This document shows positions 46,365 through 57,939 of a DNA stretch of 64,000 nt, in pieces (position 1 is the stretch's first letter; each line of letters starts with the position of its first letter). Origin of the DNA: Cymbidium sinense (lineage: Eukaryota > Streptophyta > Magnoliopsida > Asparagales > Orchidaceae); the NCBI GenBank assembly GCA_021442155.1, contig CM038222.1, positions 53,873,352-53,937,351 on the forward strand, in the 5' to 3' direction. The notes beneath the pieces are model-generated. The model saw only the letters and a list, made by a program, of their open reading frames with translations, searched no databases and was not told where the DNA came from. The position numbers and the translations under genes were made by a program.

Positions 46365-47030
46365 ATTATGCATAAAATTCTAAGAGAGTATTCAAAGTAT
46401 AAAATTACTCTTATGAAGTTATTATGAATAGACCAAGAATGTATTATGTATATGAATAATTATGAGAATAACAATTAATACTAATTTTAAAGATTAACTA
46501 TTAGATAATTTTGTATTTGAACCTAATGACATAGTTAAGTTTTGAATTATCCAAAATGAGTGACATCCAAATGATAGAGCCATTATCAATAAGAAATATA
46601 TAGGAAACATCTAACGCAAGACAACATAATACATAGATGACCAACTAAATGAGGATAAGACAAAACTTGAGAAATAGAGAGCTTGGTCTTTTTCCCATCA
46701 ATGCTATCTTCTATGGATGGAGATATGGAACAAGGGTGATAAGCATATGAAATAATATTCATGCAAATACCATTATCATCATACATGTCTTATCCCCACT
46801 CTTAAACTATATTTAGAAAATATTAGTGCACTTTGTTAGTTGGTATTGATCCTTGTGATGAACAACTTGCATCATATAATAGCAAATAGTTCTCTCTCAA
46901 ATGCCTCTTTAAGATCATTGATATCACCATGAGAGTTATAAATCTCTTATTCATCTAGTCGATCATTAGGCATTTAGAATGTACTTAGAAATTTTGGCAT
47001 GAATATACACTAATATGAAAAACAAGTAAC
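46365..47030. repeat. Dispersed AT-rich repeat, copy 2
   Basis: Direct-orientation counterpart of 42,220-42,850. It stops close to the start of the copia LTR at 47,105, which may have inserted at its edge. Confidence 0.5.
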
Positions 47031-47104
47031 ACTAGAATCCTTACAATTAATTATTGTTGTGTGCAAAAAACAAGTAGCAGTAGAATAAAACTTCACACCT
47101 TAGC

Positions 47105-48645
47105 TATTGGCTTGATGAGCCTCATGTTCAATCCGATCAATTTTGATGATAACAAACGAATGCTTAAATATTTTAATGAATATTTTTATGTGTTTCAGAT
47201 ATATTACTTGCTAATTACATTATATCTCATATATGCAAAAAATTGCAGAATAAAGAATGAAAGATAGATCAAAATGGATAATGTAAGCTCAACAATATTT
47301 TAGGTTATATGCATTTATAACTATCTTAGAAATTAATATGAGTTCATTGGCATAAATCAATTTAAACAACTTAACATATTATTTTAATGATTAACATTAT
47401 TATATGTTTATACATTTGAATTGTCAAAATAATAAATGATAAAAAAATTATATTAAGTGTAATTATTATATTTACTTAATATAATTAAATATTTTAATTT
47501 AATTTGAAGGTTATATGATAACTAACATATGGTGATTATATATAAATTATATCATAATATTTAAATGCCATATTTCAAAATTAACAAAATATGTGGAATT
47601 TTGTATTTTAGCCAAAATCATTTTATAATCGAATTTATATCGATTTCATCTCATTCCTTGAATTGTTTCCTTTAATTTGATAGGTTACATGACTCACGTT
47701 TGATTAAAATTGAATTTATTATGACTTTTCAAACATTGTTGATTTTAATGAATGCATGCTACATTTTGAATATATTAAGAGTATATTTGATTATTTTTGA
47801 CTTGCCCATGTGAATAGGAATTTTGGCTGCTTGAATTTAATATATATTTAATATAAATTATATTTTTATTGAATATTAAATTATTAGATGATAACATGAT
47901 GTTAGAATAATATATATTTTTGAAATAATTCAAAATGACAATCTTGCTTATAAATAGCCTCATTCTCTTCATGAAAGTATTCCTCATTCAAATTCAAAAT
48001 CCCTCCAATAAATCTGAAAAAATTTCTTAGATTTTCCTTCCAAGTGTTCTCCAAATATTGCAAGATCAAATCCTTGGTTTGGAAGCTTCAACATCTTCAA
48101 CTAAACAAGCTTTCTCAAATTACTTGAGTTTGTTTTCTTGATCTTAATCCCTTTTAAGTTGTTCATACTACTTTCACCATCTATTTATTCTTTTCATTTT
48201 ACTTTTTTGGTGGATTAGTCTTTGGATATCAAAGTCTAAAATTTGTTACATCAAAGTTTCTTCAATCATTTTTTGTGAAAACTCTTGTGATAGTTTGTAG
48301 GATTTATTTCAACTTGTTGAAATTTTATCTTCCTACAAATTTCTTATGGTTTCTTGAAATATTTCTTCATTAGTCTTATTTGAAAGATCATTTATTGTTA
48401 GATCTATTTTAGAAGTATATTTTAGCATTTCAAATTAATTTATTGTGCTGAAATTATTTTCATATTTGTTGATCTCTCTTTTTTAATTAAAACTACTTTA
48501 CTTAAATCTATCATATACTAATTTTATTTAAGTATTTTGTGATCATTTGCATTAATTGAAAGCATCTTTTTTGGTTAAAATAAATTATTCCTTGCTGAAA
48601 TTTATTTTATTGTGCAAAAAATATTGTGAATTTATTTTGATTATT
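47105..48645 (+). mobile_element. 5' LTR of SIRE-like copia element, 3'-truncated
   Basis: It starts TATTGGCTTGATGAGCCTCA, nearly identical to 53,170 onward (TGTTGGCTTGATGAGCCTCA). Similarity runs without a break to AATTTATTTTGA at ~48,645 (equivalent ~54,770). Beyond that the 3' LTR continues for ~450 bases that are absent here, and gag-like sequence follows soon after. The end of this LTR and the primer binding site have therefore been deleted. The two LTRs differ by small indels and substitutions, so the insertion is not recent. Confidence 0.8.
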
Positions 48646-48699
48646 GGAAAAATAGAATTAATACATTTTTTAAATTAAGATATGCATGTTATGTTACAC

Positions 48700-49420
48700 A
48701 TATATCATAATAGAAGTAAATGTCATTAAGTAAACTATTTGAGAAATGGTATGTAGTTGAAGAGAGCTTGATGAATTAAATGGTATTGTGATACTTTACA
48801 TTGTCTTTTATTACGATGATTACATGAAAATTTCTATGTTAAGTATAGAAAATATGGAATAAACTCATTATAACTTATGAAGGAACTAGTGAAGTTAAAG
48901 ATGCTCACATAAATAGACTTGTTCATGAATATGAGTTATTTCATATGTCTCCTTACTATTTCGATATGTATCTTAGATTCATGAAAATAATTAACATTTT
49001 CTCTTAAAAAAAACATATAGAATCAAGACTTTCTATAAGATTCTTAGATGTCTTAAAAGAATGAGAAGCTAAAGTAATATTAGTTTTTAAGGATTTATCT
49101 ACTTATCCAGATATTTTGGGTTCTTTGATAGAACATGAACATTTATTGCTCAAGGGATAAGATGGATAACTTTAAAAGGGAGAAGAAAGGAAAAGCCATT
49201 GCATTACAAGTTAATGATAGTGATGAGCATAACACCTTTTATGGTGATAGTGATGAGGTGATTTGTAAATATTTTTTGAAGAAGAATCAAAGGTATAAAA
49301 ATCTAAAAACTATAAATTTTTAAACTAAAAATTTTTATAGGTGAAGGGATCATTTGTTACCATTATAAGAAAACTAGACACATAAGAATGATTTTAGAAC
49401 TTTGAATCAAAGATGAAAGA
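48700..49420 (+). pseudogene. SIRE-like copia gag remnant
   Basis: The plus frames read WNKLIITYEGTSEVKDAHIN then RLVHEYELFHM (48,858-48,960), the UBN2 gag pattern of SIRE/Tork-type copia elements. An open stretch 49,135-49,323 includes EKKGKAIALQVNDSDE. ICYHYKKTRHI (~49,350) is a zinc knuckle with its second Cys, Gly and last Cys lost or changed. Numerous stops interrupt it. Confidence 0.75.
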
Positions 49421-51477
49421 GATTGATGTGGAAAGAATAAAAATATGAAAAAAAATTACCAAGAAGAAGAAGAAGAAGGCTTTATAACAAATCAAATTAA
49501 TTCAAGTACTTGCTCATCGATGAAGAGTCAACATATGTCTTATGACAAATGGAGAATCTGACTTAGATTTTCAAGAGGTATGCAATGATATATCTTATGA
49601 TGAATTAGATGATAATTTTAATTATTTATTGAATATAAAAAATTATAAAGAAAATACAAAACCTTAGAAAAAGAACATAAATTTAGATATGCATTTTTGT
49701 GATTTAAAAAATGAATGTGATAATTTAAAAAGTAAAAATACTTCTTTATTAAATTATTCTTTACTTGTATGTAAACTTGAAAGAGAGAACATCTTGTTAA
49801 AAGCAAGATTAGAATTTTGTTTGAAATCACAAGTTCATTAAAATGCTTCATCAAGAAAAACATTTAATAAAAATATTTGCATCATATGATCCCACTCATA
49901 TACCTTATAATTATCGTAAATATGCAAACACTAATGTTTGTGCATTTGTGATAGAAAGGACATATTTCATTTGATTACTATGAATGTAAATTACAAACAC
50001 TAGTCATCTTATGTATGGGTCAATACAAAATTACACAAAATACATGTTGAACATCTTTAAATTTAGAATGTGGACCCAAACATGTTTGGGTTCCAAAGTT
50101 AACATGTGAGTTTCTTTGTAGGAATGCCTTCAAAAAAAATCAAGGCATGTGGTACTTCGGATGTTCAAGACATATGAGAGATAAAGATAAATTCCAACTT
50201 TAGAATCAAGTGATGGAGGATTTGTTACATATGGAGATAATGCAAAGGAAAGATCATTGGCATTGGTTCTATTTGTAAAATTCTATCACTTTAAATAAAG
50301 TTTTCTAGTAGAAGGATTAAAATATAATTTAATTTCTATTAGTCAATTATGTGATAAAGGTTTGAATGTAGTATCATCATATTGCATTATAAAAAATAAT
50401 GAAAATATTTTGTTAGTAAAAGATATAAAAATATTTATGGCATTACTTAGATAGCTTTCATGATGTGAATTTGAATTTACTTTGTTTTAAAATCACTCAT
50501 GATGATATATGGTTATGGCATAACTGTCATACATGCACACTCAATAAAATCTAAACTTGATTAAAGTTGGATTGCCTAAATTAAATTTTCATTCAAACTA
50601 TGTTTATGATGCATGTATTCATGGTAATCATTCTAGAATCATTTAAAAGTAAAAATATTATTTCTACTTAGACCTTTGGAATTGTTGCACATGGATTTAT
50701 TTAGTCCAATTAGCATAAAAGGTGGAAAAATTATGGTTTTATGATTGTTGATGATTTCTCCATATACTTGGGTTTTGTTTGTAACTTACAAGGATGATGT
50801 TTTGGTGAGTTTAAAAGGTTTCTAAATATATTCAAAGAGAAAACCTTTTGATTAATAGGGTTCAAAGATCATGGTGGAAAATTTGAAAATAAATTATTTG
50901 AGAATTATTATGATGAATATGGGATTAGACATAATTTTCTGGAACTCCCAACAAAATGGGTAAGAGAAAAATAGAATATTAATTGAATTAAATAGATCTA
51001 TGCTTGATGAGTAAAAATTGCGAAAATATTTTGGGCAAAAACAATAAATAATACATATTATGTGATGAATAAGATTTATTTTAAACCAATTTTGAGGAAG
51101 ACACTATGAATTATTTTTTTGGAAAGATGCCTAAGATTGAACACTTTCATGTATTTGGATGTAAATGCTTTATTTTGAATAATGGAAAAGAGCATTTAGG
51201 TTAGTTTGATTTAATCATGATGGTATTTTCTTAGGATACTTTTCAAGTAGTGCTTATATAGTTTTCAATAAGAGAAAATGATTGTAGAAGAATCACATTA
51301 TTTTGATGAAAATTTAATTAGTCTTATTAGAAATAAAGTGATTGATGAAGAGATTTATAATTTTAAGAAAATATCTTTAGAATATAATGTGGATGATTCA
51401 TTGCCTAAAGAATGGAAGTATAATAAAAATCATCCAAAGGAACTAATTATAGGAGATCCTTCAAAAGAGTTATGACC
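49421..51477 (+). pseudogene. SIRE-like copia protease-integrase remnant
   Basis: The protease shows WYFGCSRHMRDKDKF (~50,150), where the expected WYLDSG has lost the Asp and Ser, so the active site is gone. GGFVTYGDNAKGKIIGIGSI follows. The integrase core shows PLELLHMDLFSPISIKGG (first Asp), SPYTWVLFVTYKDDVL, KDHGGKFENKLFENYYDEYG (second Asp) and IRHNFS. The region after the core reads YELFFGKMPKIEHFHVFGCK and, in an open stretch at 51,278-51,475, MIVEESHYFDE and KEWKYNKNHPKELIIGDPS. Frames change often. Domain order (protease, integrase, then RT) is copia. Confidence 0.8.
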
Positions 51478-52900
51478 GAGACATAGTAGAGAGGTTGTAG
51501 ATCATTCAACATTTTATGTGAGGTTTAACTAAAAATTTAGAAGAAGCATTAAAAGATAATTTTGGATTATATGGAAGATGAGTTTAATCAATTTGTAAGA
51601 AATGATATTTATTCCCAAGACCCAGATCAAAATGTCATTGGAACAACATGGGTCTTAATAAGTTAGATAATTTAGGTTGTATTGTTAGAAATAAAGGTTA
51701 GTTGCAAGGTACACAAGTTGAAGGTATGGATTTTGAAGAATCTTTTGCATTAGAGACTAAGTTATTAGGTTACTCTTTCTTATGCTTATTTTAGGGATTT
51801 TAAACTTTTTCAAATGGATGTCAAGAGTGCATTTTGAATGGATATATTGACCAAGATGTATTTGTAGAGCAACCACCTGATTTGAGAGCCTTGATTGTCC
51901 AATCATGTGTATAAATTAAAGCCTTATATGGTTTAAAACGGCTCCTCATGCTTGGTATCATAGGTTAAGTAACTTTTGATAGATCATGGATTTAGAAAGG
52001 GTAGAGTAGATACAACCTTATTCCTTAGAGCATAGATGATGATTTGATTGTGGTATAAGTGTATGTAGATGATATATTATTTGGGTATAAATGAATCTTT
52101 TGCCATGAGTTCTCATCTTTGATGTCTAAGAGTTTGAAAGTATGATGGGAGAACTTAAATTTTCTTAGGGTTGAGTGAAGCAAAAGAAAAAATGGCACAT
52201 TCATGTCAAACTAAGTATGAATTGAGAAGTTTGACATGAAAAGATTTAAATCTAGTAAACTCTATGAGCCCATCTACAAAATTGGATTTATATGAATTAG
52301 GAAAATGTGTTGATCAAAAAACTTTATAGTATGATAGGTTCACTTTTATACATTCTTTGGTAGTGATATTATGTTTGATGTTTATTTTTGTGCTCATTTT
52401 AAGCCAACCGAAAGAATCTCATTTAATAGCTCAAGCGTATCTTTATTTGATAGGCACTACTAGGTTAGGTTTATGGTATCCTAAAATTCTTTATCATGTG
52501 ATTTGGTTGCTTATTCGATGTTGATTTTTGCGATGCAAAGTAGATAGAAAAAACATCAATGCCAATTTTGGGATCATCACTTGTCTTGGTCATCTAGAAA
52601 CAAAACATTGTAACTTTATCCATTTGTTGAGTACATAGCTATCAGTTGTGTTGCTCAGGTCCTTTTGGTTAAAGCAACAATTAAAATATTTGCTAGTAAG
52701 AAAGATCACATTCTAGTTGATGTGACAATACTAGTGCTATTAGTTTGACCAAAATCTATCCACACTCACGAACCAAGCATATAGAAATTAGACATCATTT
52801 TATTAGGGATCATGTTTTGAAAGGTGATGTTAATATTAATTTCATTAGAAATCTTGATTTAATTTTACAAAACTATTACAGGAAGAATATTTTGTACTTG
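51478..52900 (+). pseudogene. SIRE-like copia RT and RNase H remnant
   Basis: RT: EDEFNQFVRNDI, NVIGTTWVL, then KLDNLGCIVRNKG, VEGMDFEESFA, FSNGC/FQMDVKSAF, IDQDVFVEQPPDL and KALYGLK. The catalytic box VYVDDILFG is at ~52,060-52,087. RNase H: WSSRNKT, FVEYIAISCVAQVLLVKATI, then DNTSAI-like remnants and TKHIEIRHHFIRDHV with KGDVNI (to ~52,835). All frames carry stops. No third ORF is recognised before the polypurine tract. Confidence 0.8.
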
Positions 52901-53154
52901 AGATGCTTGGAATGTTAGATCATAATATTTAAAATTATATGTAGTTTGTTCTCACTTTTGATGTTGTCAAAGGAGAAGAGTAAAATGTTGGTTAGTATTA
53001 AGTTTATTTCATGCATACATTTAGGGGGAGCAACATTATTCATGTCTTGTGTATAAATTTTTTTTAGAAGAGAATTTTTATTAAAAAAAAATTATGATGA
53101 AAACTCAATTTGCACCTTCATCAAAATCAATACTCAACATTAATTTGTCATCAT

Positions 53155-53169
53155 CAAAAAGGGGGAGAT
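53155..53169 (+). promoter_or_regulatory. Polypurine tract of copia element
   Basis: AAAAAGGGGGAGAT lies directly before the 3' LTR start TGTTGGCTTG, the expected site and composition for plus-strand priming. Confidence 0.8.
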
Positions 53170-55230
53170 TGTTGGCTTGATGAGCCTCATGTTCAATCCG
53201 ATCAATTTTGATGATAATAAATGAATATTTGGATGTTTTAATGAATATTTTTATGTTTCAGATATATTAATTGCTAATTACATATCCAATACATCTCATA
53301 ATATGTTTGAGGAAATTGTAAGAATAGAAGAATGAAAGATAGATCAAAATGGATAATGTGAGCTCAAGATACAATATTTTAGGTTATATGCATTAATAAC
53401 TATCTTAGAAATTCATATGAATTCATTGACATGAATCAATTTGCAAACAACTTAACATATTATTTTAATGAGGTTAATTTATATAAATCTCTCTAATTAA
53501 CATTCAATTATGTTTCACACATTTTGAATTGTCAAAATAATAAATGATAATAAAAAATTATGACTATTAAGTGTAATTATTTTATTTACTTAATATAATT
53601 AAATATTTTAAATTAATTTGAAGGTTATATGACAATTAACATATGCATGATTATATATAAATTATATCATAATATTTAAATATCATATTTCAAAATTAAC
53701 AAAAATATGTGGAATTTTGTATTTTAGCCAAAGTCATTTTATAATCAAGGAATTTAAATATGATTTCATCTCCAACAGATTCCTTGGATTTTTTCCTTTA
53801 ATTTGACAGGTTTCATAACCCACATTTCATTAAAATTGAATTTATTATGACTTTTTAAACATTAGTTAATTTTAACAATGAATGCATGCTACATGCTTTG
53901 AATATATTAAGAGTCATATTTGATGATTTTTGACTTGCCATGTGAATAGCCAAATTTTGGCTTGAATTTAGTATTTATTTAATATAAATTATATTTTTTA
54001 TTGAATATTAAAATTAGATGATAACATGATGTTAGAATAATATATTTTATTAAAAAATAATTCAAAATGACCTTCTTTTATAAATAGCCCTCATTCTTCA
54101 TGAAAGTATTCCTCATTCAAATTCAAAATTCCTCCAAAAATCTAAGAAAATTTCTTAGATTTTCCTTCCATGTGTTCTAATATTGCAAGATCAAATCCTT
54201 GGTTTGGAAGCTTCAACATCTACAACTAAGCAAGCTTTCTCAAATTACTTGAATTTGTTTTCTTGATCTTATCCCTTTTTTAAGTTGTTCATACTATTTT
54301 CACCATCTATTTATTCTTTTCAACTAATACTTTTTGGTGGATTAGTCTTTGGACATCAAAGTCTAAAGTTTTTTACATTGAAGTTTCTTCAATCATTTTT
54401 TTATGAAAAACTCTTGTGATAGTTTGTAGGATTTATTTTAACTTGTTGAAATTTTTATCTTCCTACAAATTTCTTATGGTTTCTTGAAATATTTCTTCAT
54501 TAGTCTTATTTGAAAGATCATTTATTGTTAGATCTATTTTAGAAGTATATTTTGGCATTTCAAATTAATTTATTGTGCTGAAATTATTTTTATATTTGTT
54601 AGATCTCTCTTTAATTAAAGACTAGCCTACTTAGATTTATCATATACTAATTTTATTTAAGTATTTTGTGATCATTTGCATTAATTGAAAGTATCTTTTT
54701 TGGTTAAAATAAATTATTCCTTGCTGAAATTTATTTTATGGTGCAAAAGAATATTATGAATTTATTTTGAAATCTTTTTTATGTTAATACAAATTATAAT
54801 AACATAAACATCTTACTAAGATTACTTTAAGATATTTATTTTATTATTTCTTATCAATATTATTTGATAATTTTATCTTGCCAAAATTTTAAGTTGTAAA
54901 GTGATCATTTATAAATTGTGAGATCACTTTTTGTATTGGATAGCTTGGTATATTTGTGAGAGTTTTATTTTATCAAAATTTGTTATTTTGTATTTTTCTT
55001 TTCGTGCTGTAAAATTTACATTGGGGATCTACTGTAGGAGAGTAAATTATTGTGGGGTTGTACTCACCCCATTATAGGAGAATATTATTTGTAAGTTATT
55101 TTTTGCATTTAGTGGTTCTACCCGGGTGGTAGATGTGACGTGGAGATTTTTGGGCGAATAAAAATTATTATTGTGTTTTTGACTTTCTTGTACTTTTATT
55201 TTTGTTGCATTAAGAATTGTATCTTGTCAT
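53170..55230 (+). mobile_element. 3' LTR of SIRE-like copia element
   Basis: It starts TGTTGGCTTGATGAGCC after the polypurine tract and matches 47,105-48,645 over the first ~1.6 kb. The further part to ~55,230 is present only here (including CTACCCGGGTGGTAGATGTG at ~55,119, a small inverted repeat). The end is an estimate: the other LTR lacks this part, so no comparison fixes it. The length of ~2 kb suits SIRE/Maximus-type elements. Confidence 0.7.
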
Positions 55231-55778
55231 TTTAATATCTATTTATTGATTAGAAAATTATTTGGTCATTGTAAAATTTCAAAACAATTATCGAGATGGT
55301 TCATATTGATTCATTTGATCATTAATATTTTTTTTGGTGATTTGATCATTCAAATGACCTTCATTTTAGTGATCTTAGCCTCATTGATTCTCTCATCGAC
55401 ATAATTTGACTATATACGTCAAATTTAAAGTCATTTGATCATCAATATTCAAATTTTTATGTATTGCTTTTAGCTTGATTCGAGCTCATTTGCTCGATTT
55501 GATATCTAGCGTTATTGAACTCATTTCATTGAATCCTTTAATTTGATTGTATACATGATTTAACTTAAGATTCATACTTCATTTATAAATTTTAAAAGGA
55601 TATATCATTTTCCCCCATATTTTTGGATGATAAAACATATTTCATCCAAAATATATTAAAGTTTTAAAATAAAATCACTTTAGCTAAAATTATTAAGATT
55701 TATAATTATGTGTATCAAATTTATTTATTTATTTACCTATTAGTTATTAATATTTATTATATATATATATATGCTTTG

Positions 55779-55815
<37 letters not shown>

Positions 55816-56010
55816 TGGAGGAGGAAGATAAGAGGAACATGGAGAGAGAGAGAGAGAGAGACAGAGACAGAGAGAAGAAATGAATTTTTTTTAATGACTA
55901 GCAATTTGCCAGCCATCAAAGGGAGATGGGGCAAGGGGCTAGCCGCCCCCCTTAATTATTATTTTTATTATTTATTTTATTTTTAAGAATTTAAGAACTC
56001 ATTTTTCTAG
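55231..56010. repeat. AT-rich spacer with (GA)n microsatellite
   Basis: No gene. (GA)n-rich tract at 55,783-55,874 with interruptions; a short (AT)n at ~55,758-55,772 precedes it. The rest is plain AT-rich sequence up to the TATA box at 56,011. Confidence 0.7.
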
Positions 56011-56018
56011 TATAAATA
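56011..56018 (+). promoter_or_regulatory. TATA box for second antisense-type gene copy
   Basis: CTAGTATAAATACCC lies ~30 bases before the start of a tandem array and ~800 bases before Transposase_28-like coding matter, as in the copy at 38.6 kb. Confidence 0.45.
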
Positions 56019-56039
56019 CCCAGAAAGGGTAAGAAAAAA

Positions 56040-56740
56040 TTTGCACTTTACTTTCTTCTTTTTGGTAGCCTCCACCACTATATAAAGGTGTACCCCCCTG
56101 AGCTCCAATTCTCCCCCGATCTTTGGGGTTTCCAACTGACCTGGTTTAGGCGGTGCGCATCCTGAATTCAGGCTTTAGTGTGCTTCCACTTTCTTCTCTT
56201 TGGTAGCCTCCATTGACACATGTGATGCAACCCCCCTAGGCTCCAGTTCTCCCGATCTCGGGTTTTCAACTGACTTGGTTAGGTGGTGTGCATCTCAATT
56301 AGCTCCAATATGCTTCCACTTTCTTCTCTTTGGTAGCCTCCATTGACCTGTATAATGGTGCCAACCCCCATCGTAGGCTCTAGTTCTCCCCAATCTTGTG
56401 GTTTCTGTCGACTAGTTAGGCACGCATCAATTAGCTCTAATGTGCTTCCACTTTCTTCTCTTTGCTAGCCTCCACTAACCTGTATAAAGGTGCATCCCCA
56501 TAGGCTTTTATCCACGATCTTGGGGTTTCCAATTGACCTGGTTTGGCTATGCGCATCCCAAATTCAAGCTCCAATGTGCTTCCAAGTTTCTTTTTTCTTC
56601 AAGTCTTGCTTTCTCCCACTGATCTGTATAATGATGCCAACCCCCTCGTAGGCTCTAATTCCCCCGATCTTAGGGTTTCCAACTGACCTTGTTAGGCGGC
56701 GTGCATCCTGAATTTGATCTTTAGTGTGATTCCAAACTTG
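56040..56740 (+). repeat. Minisatellite, ~130 bp x 5, in 5' region of second antisense-type gene copy
   Basis: Units recur at ~56,070, 56,202, 56,331, 56,464 and ~56,595, each with GGTAGCCTCCA(T/C), TAGGCTC-AGTTCTCCC-GATCT, GGTTTCCAACTGACCTGGTT and CTTCCACTTTCTTCTCTTTG. Its sequence is unrelated to the 38.2 kb minisatellite, but the position relative to TATA box and coding region is the same. Confidence 0.8.
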
Positions 56741-56819
56741 AAAATAGAGAGTATATTCATGGGTAAGCATCCTTCCACAGATATCCCAATGTCTAAAGAT
56801 TCCTGAGCAAATCTTGCAC

Positions 56820-57600
56820 AAGATGATGGGTTCGAAGCATTAGAGGACGTGAGATCAGATGTAATGCTATCAATAGCAATACTTTGATAATATTCGAGAA
56901 GTTTCATTTTCAAATGATTTGATGGTTATTCCTCTAAAAGATGTAACAAGCTTATTCTCCTGGGGTACCTTACTACTTATGAGATGAGCTTACTTACAGT
57001 CTTGATTTCCTTTGGCTCCTCAGGTGATCATTATTTTATCAATATTTCAGATTTTTTTTATCTCAATTTTCTTCTTGAGTTATGACAATTATTATTGGAT
57101 TGATCATTTTCTTTAGAATGCATGGCGTGATGCTTACTCCAGAGGTTTTGGTGAAGATGTTTAGATTCACTTGTGAAGTGCATGGTTGAATATCTTGCAG
57201 AAGCAAATGGTTGGATTTTTGCACAAAAGATTCTCAAAAAAATTGGGTCAATAAATTTTTATTTATAAAAAATGAATAGGGGATTCTTGAAATGTGAGGA
57301 AAATTGAAAGAAATATCCTCCTCGAGTGGAATAAGATTTATTGAAGGCTCTTAACATTGTGAAAGTCAAGATCTTGATATGAGACTCGTTATATTGTCGT
57401 ATGTGAAGGAAGAATCCTTATTCAAAGTTGGTCTTTCAATTAAAATTGGGAGATCCCATGCTCTTATGCTGAAGAAGTCTGATAAGGGTAAGGAAAGATC
57501 TAATCACGTTCTTAAAGTATCCTCCAAACGACCAGTAGGAGAACGTGTACCAATTTTTTCCAAGAGAAAAAATTCGGGCGACCCATAGATCAGATCCTTT
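56820..57600 (+). pseudogene. Transposase_28-like region, second copy, decayed
   Basis: On plus it parallels exon 3 of the minus-strand gene at 37 kb: GYLTTYEMSLL versus GYFTISEMILC; MFRFTCEVHG versus MCRFTCDTQG; QKNWVNKFLFIKNE versus SKNWSTGFFFVKNE; and, in an open stretch 57,379-57,588, EESLFKVGLSIKIGRSHAL with KKSDKGKERS. Many stops occur before 57,379. A good splice donor follows EVLNHICGTRANEL (GTAAGA at ~57,687), giving a better view of this exon's end than the 37 kb copy does. Confidence 0.7.
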
Positions 57601-57771
57601 GATAAGAACTGTGAAATGAGCCTGAAAAAAGTTTTATTCTAGAAGAAGTGTTAAATCACATATGCGGTACACGTGCTAACGAGTTGGTAAGAAATCTTCA
57701 TTCTTTTAAATTTTCTTCTCTTTCTCTTTCCTCCCATCTCCCTTTTATGTGTGTGTGTGTTTTTTTTTGAT

Positions 57772-57939
57772 AGAAGGAGGTGAAAATCAAGCTCAAATTA
57801 GATGCTACATTGAAGGCATGGAATACTGAGTTTGTGAAGTTCAAATATCTCCATGGTGAATATAAGCGATGATATGAATCTAAGGTTAAAGAAGTTATAG
57901 CCTTAGAGGATAAGTTGGTTGAGTCTAGGACTGAACTGT
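57772..57939 (+). pseudogene. Coiled-coil exon of second copy, cut by LTR insertion
   Basis: After an acceptor TTTTTTTTTTGATAG (57,772) the frame reads KEVKIKLKLDATLKAWNTEF, VKFKYLHGEYKR, a stop, then YESKVKEVIALEDKLVES. This matches exon 4 of the 36 kb gene (EWNTEFVKIKYLQGEYERKM, EVATLEDQL). The match ends at 57,939, where the giant LTR begins, so the rest of the gene and its host element lie on the far side of that insertion, outside the window. Confidence 0.75.

Noticed and set aside
55740..55934. 64-codon minus-strand frame with Ser-Leu repeats
   Set aside because: Derived from the (GA)n tract.
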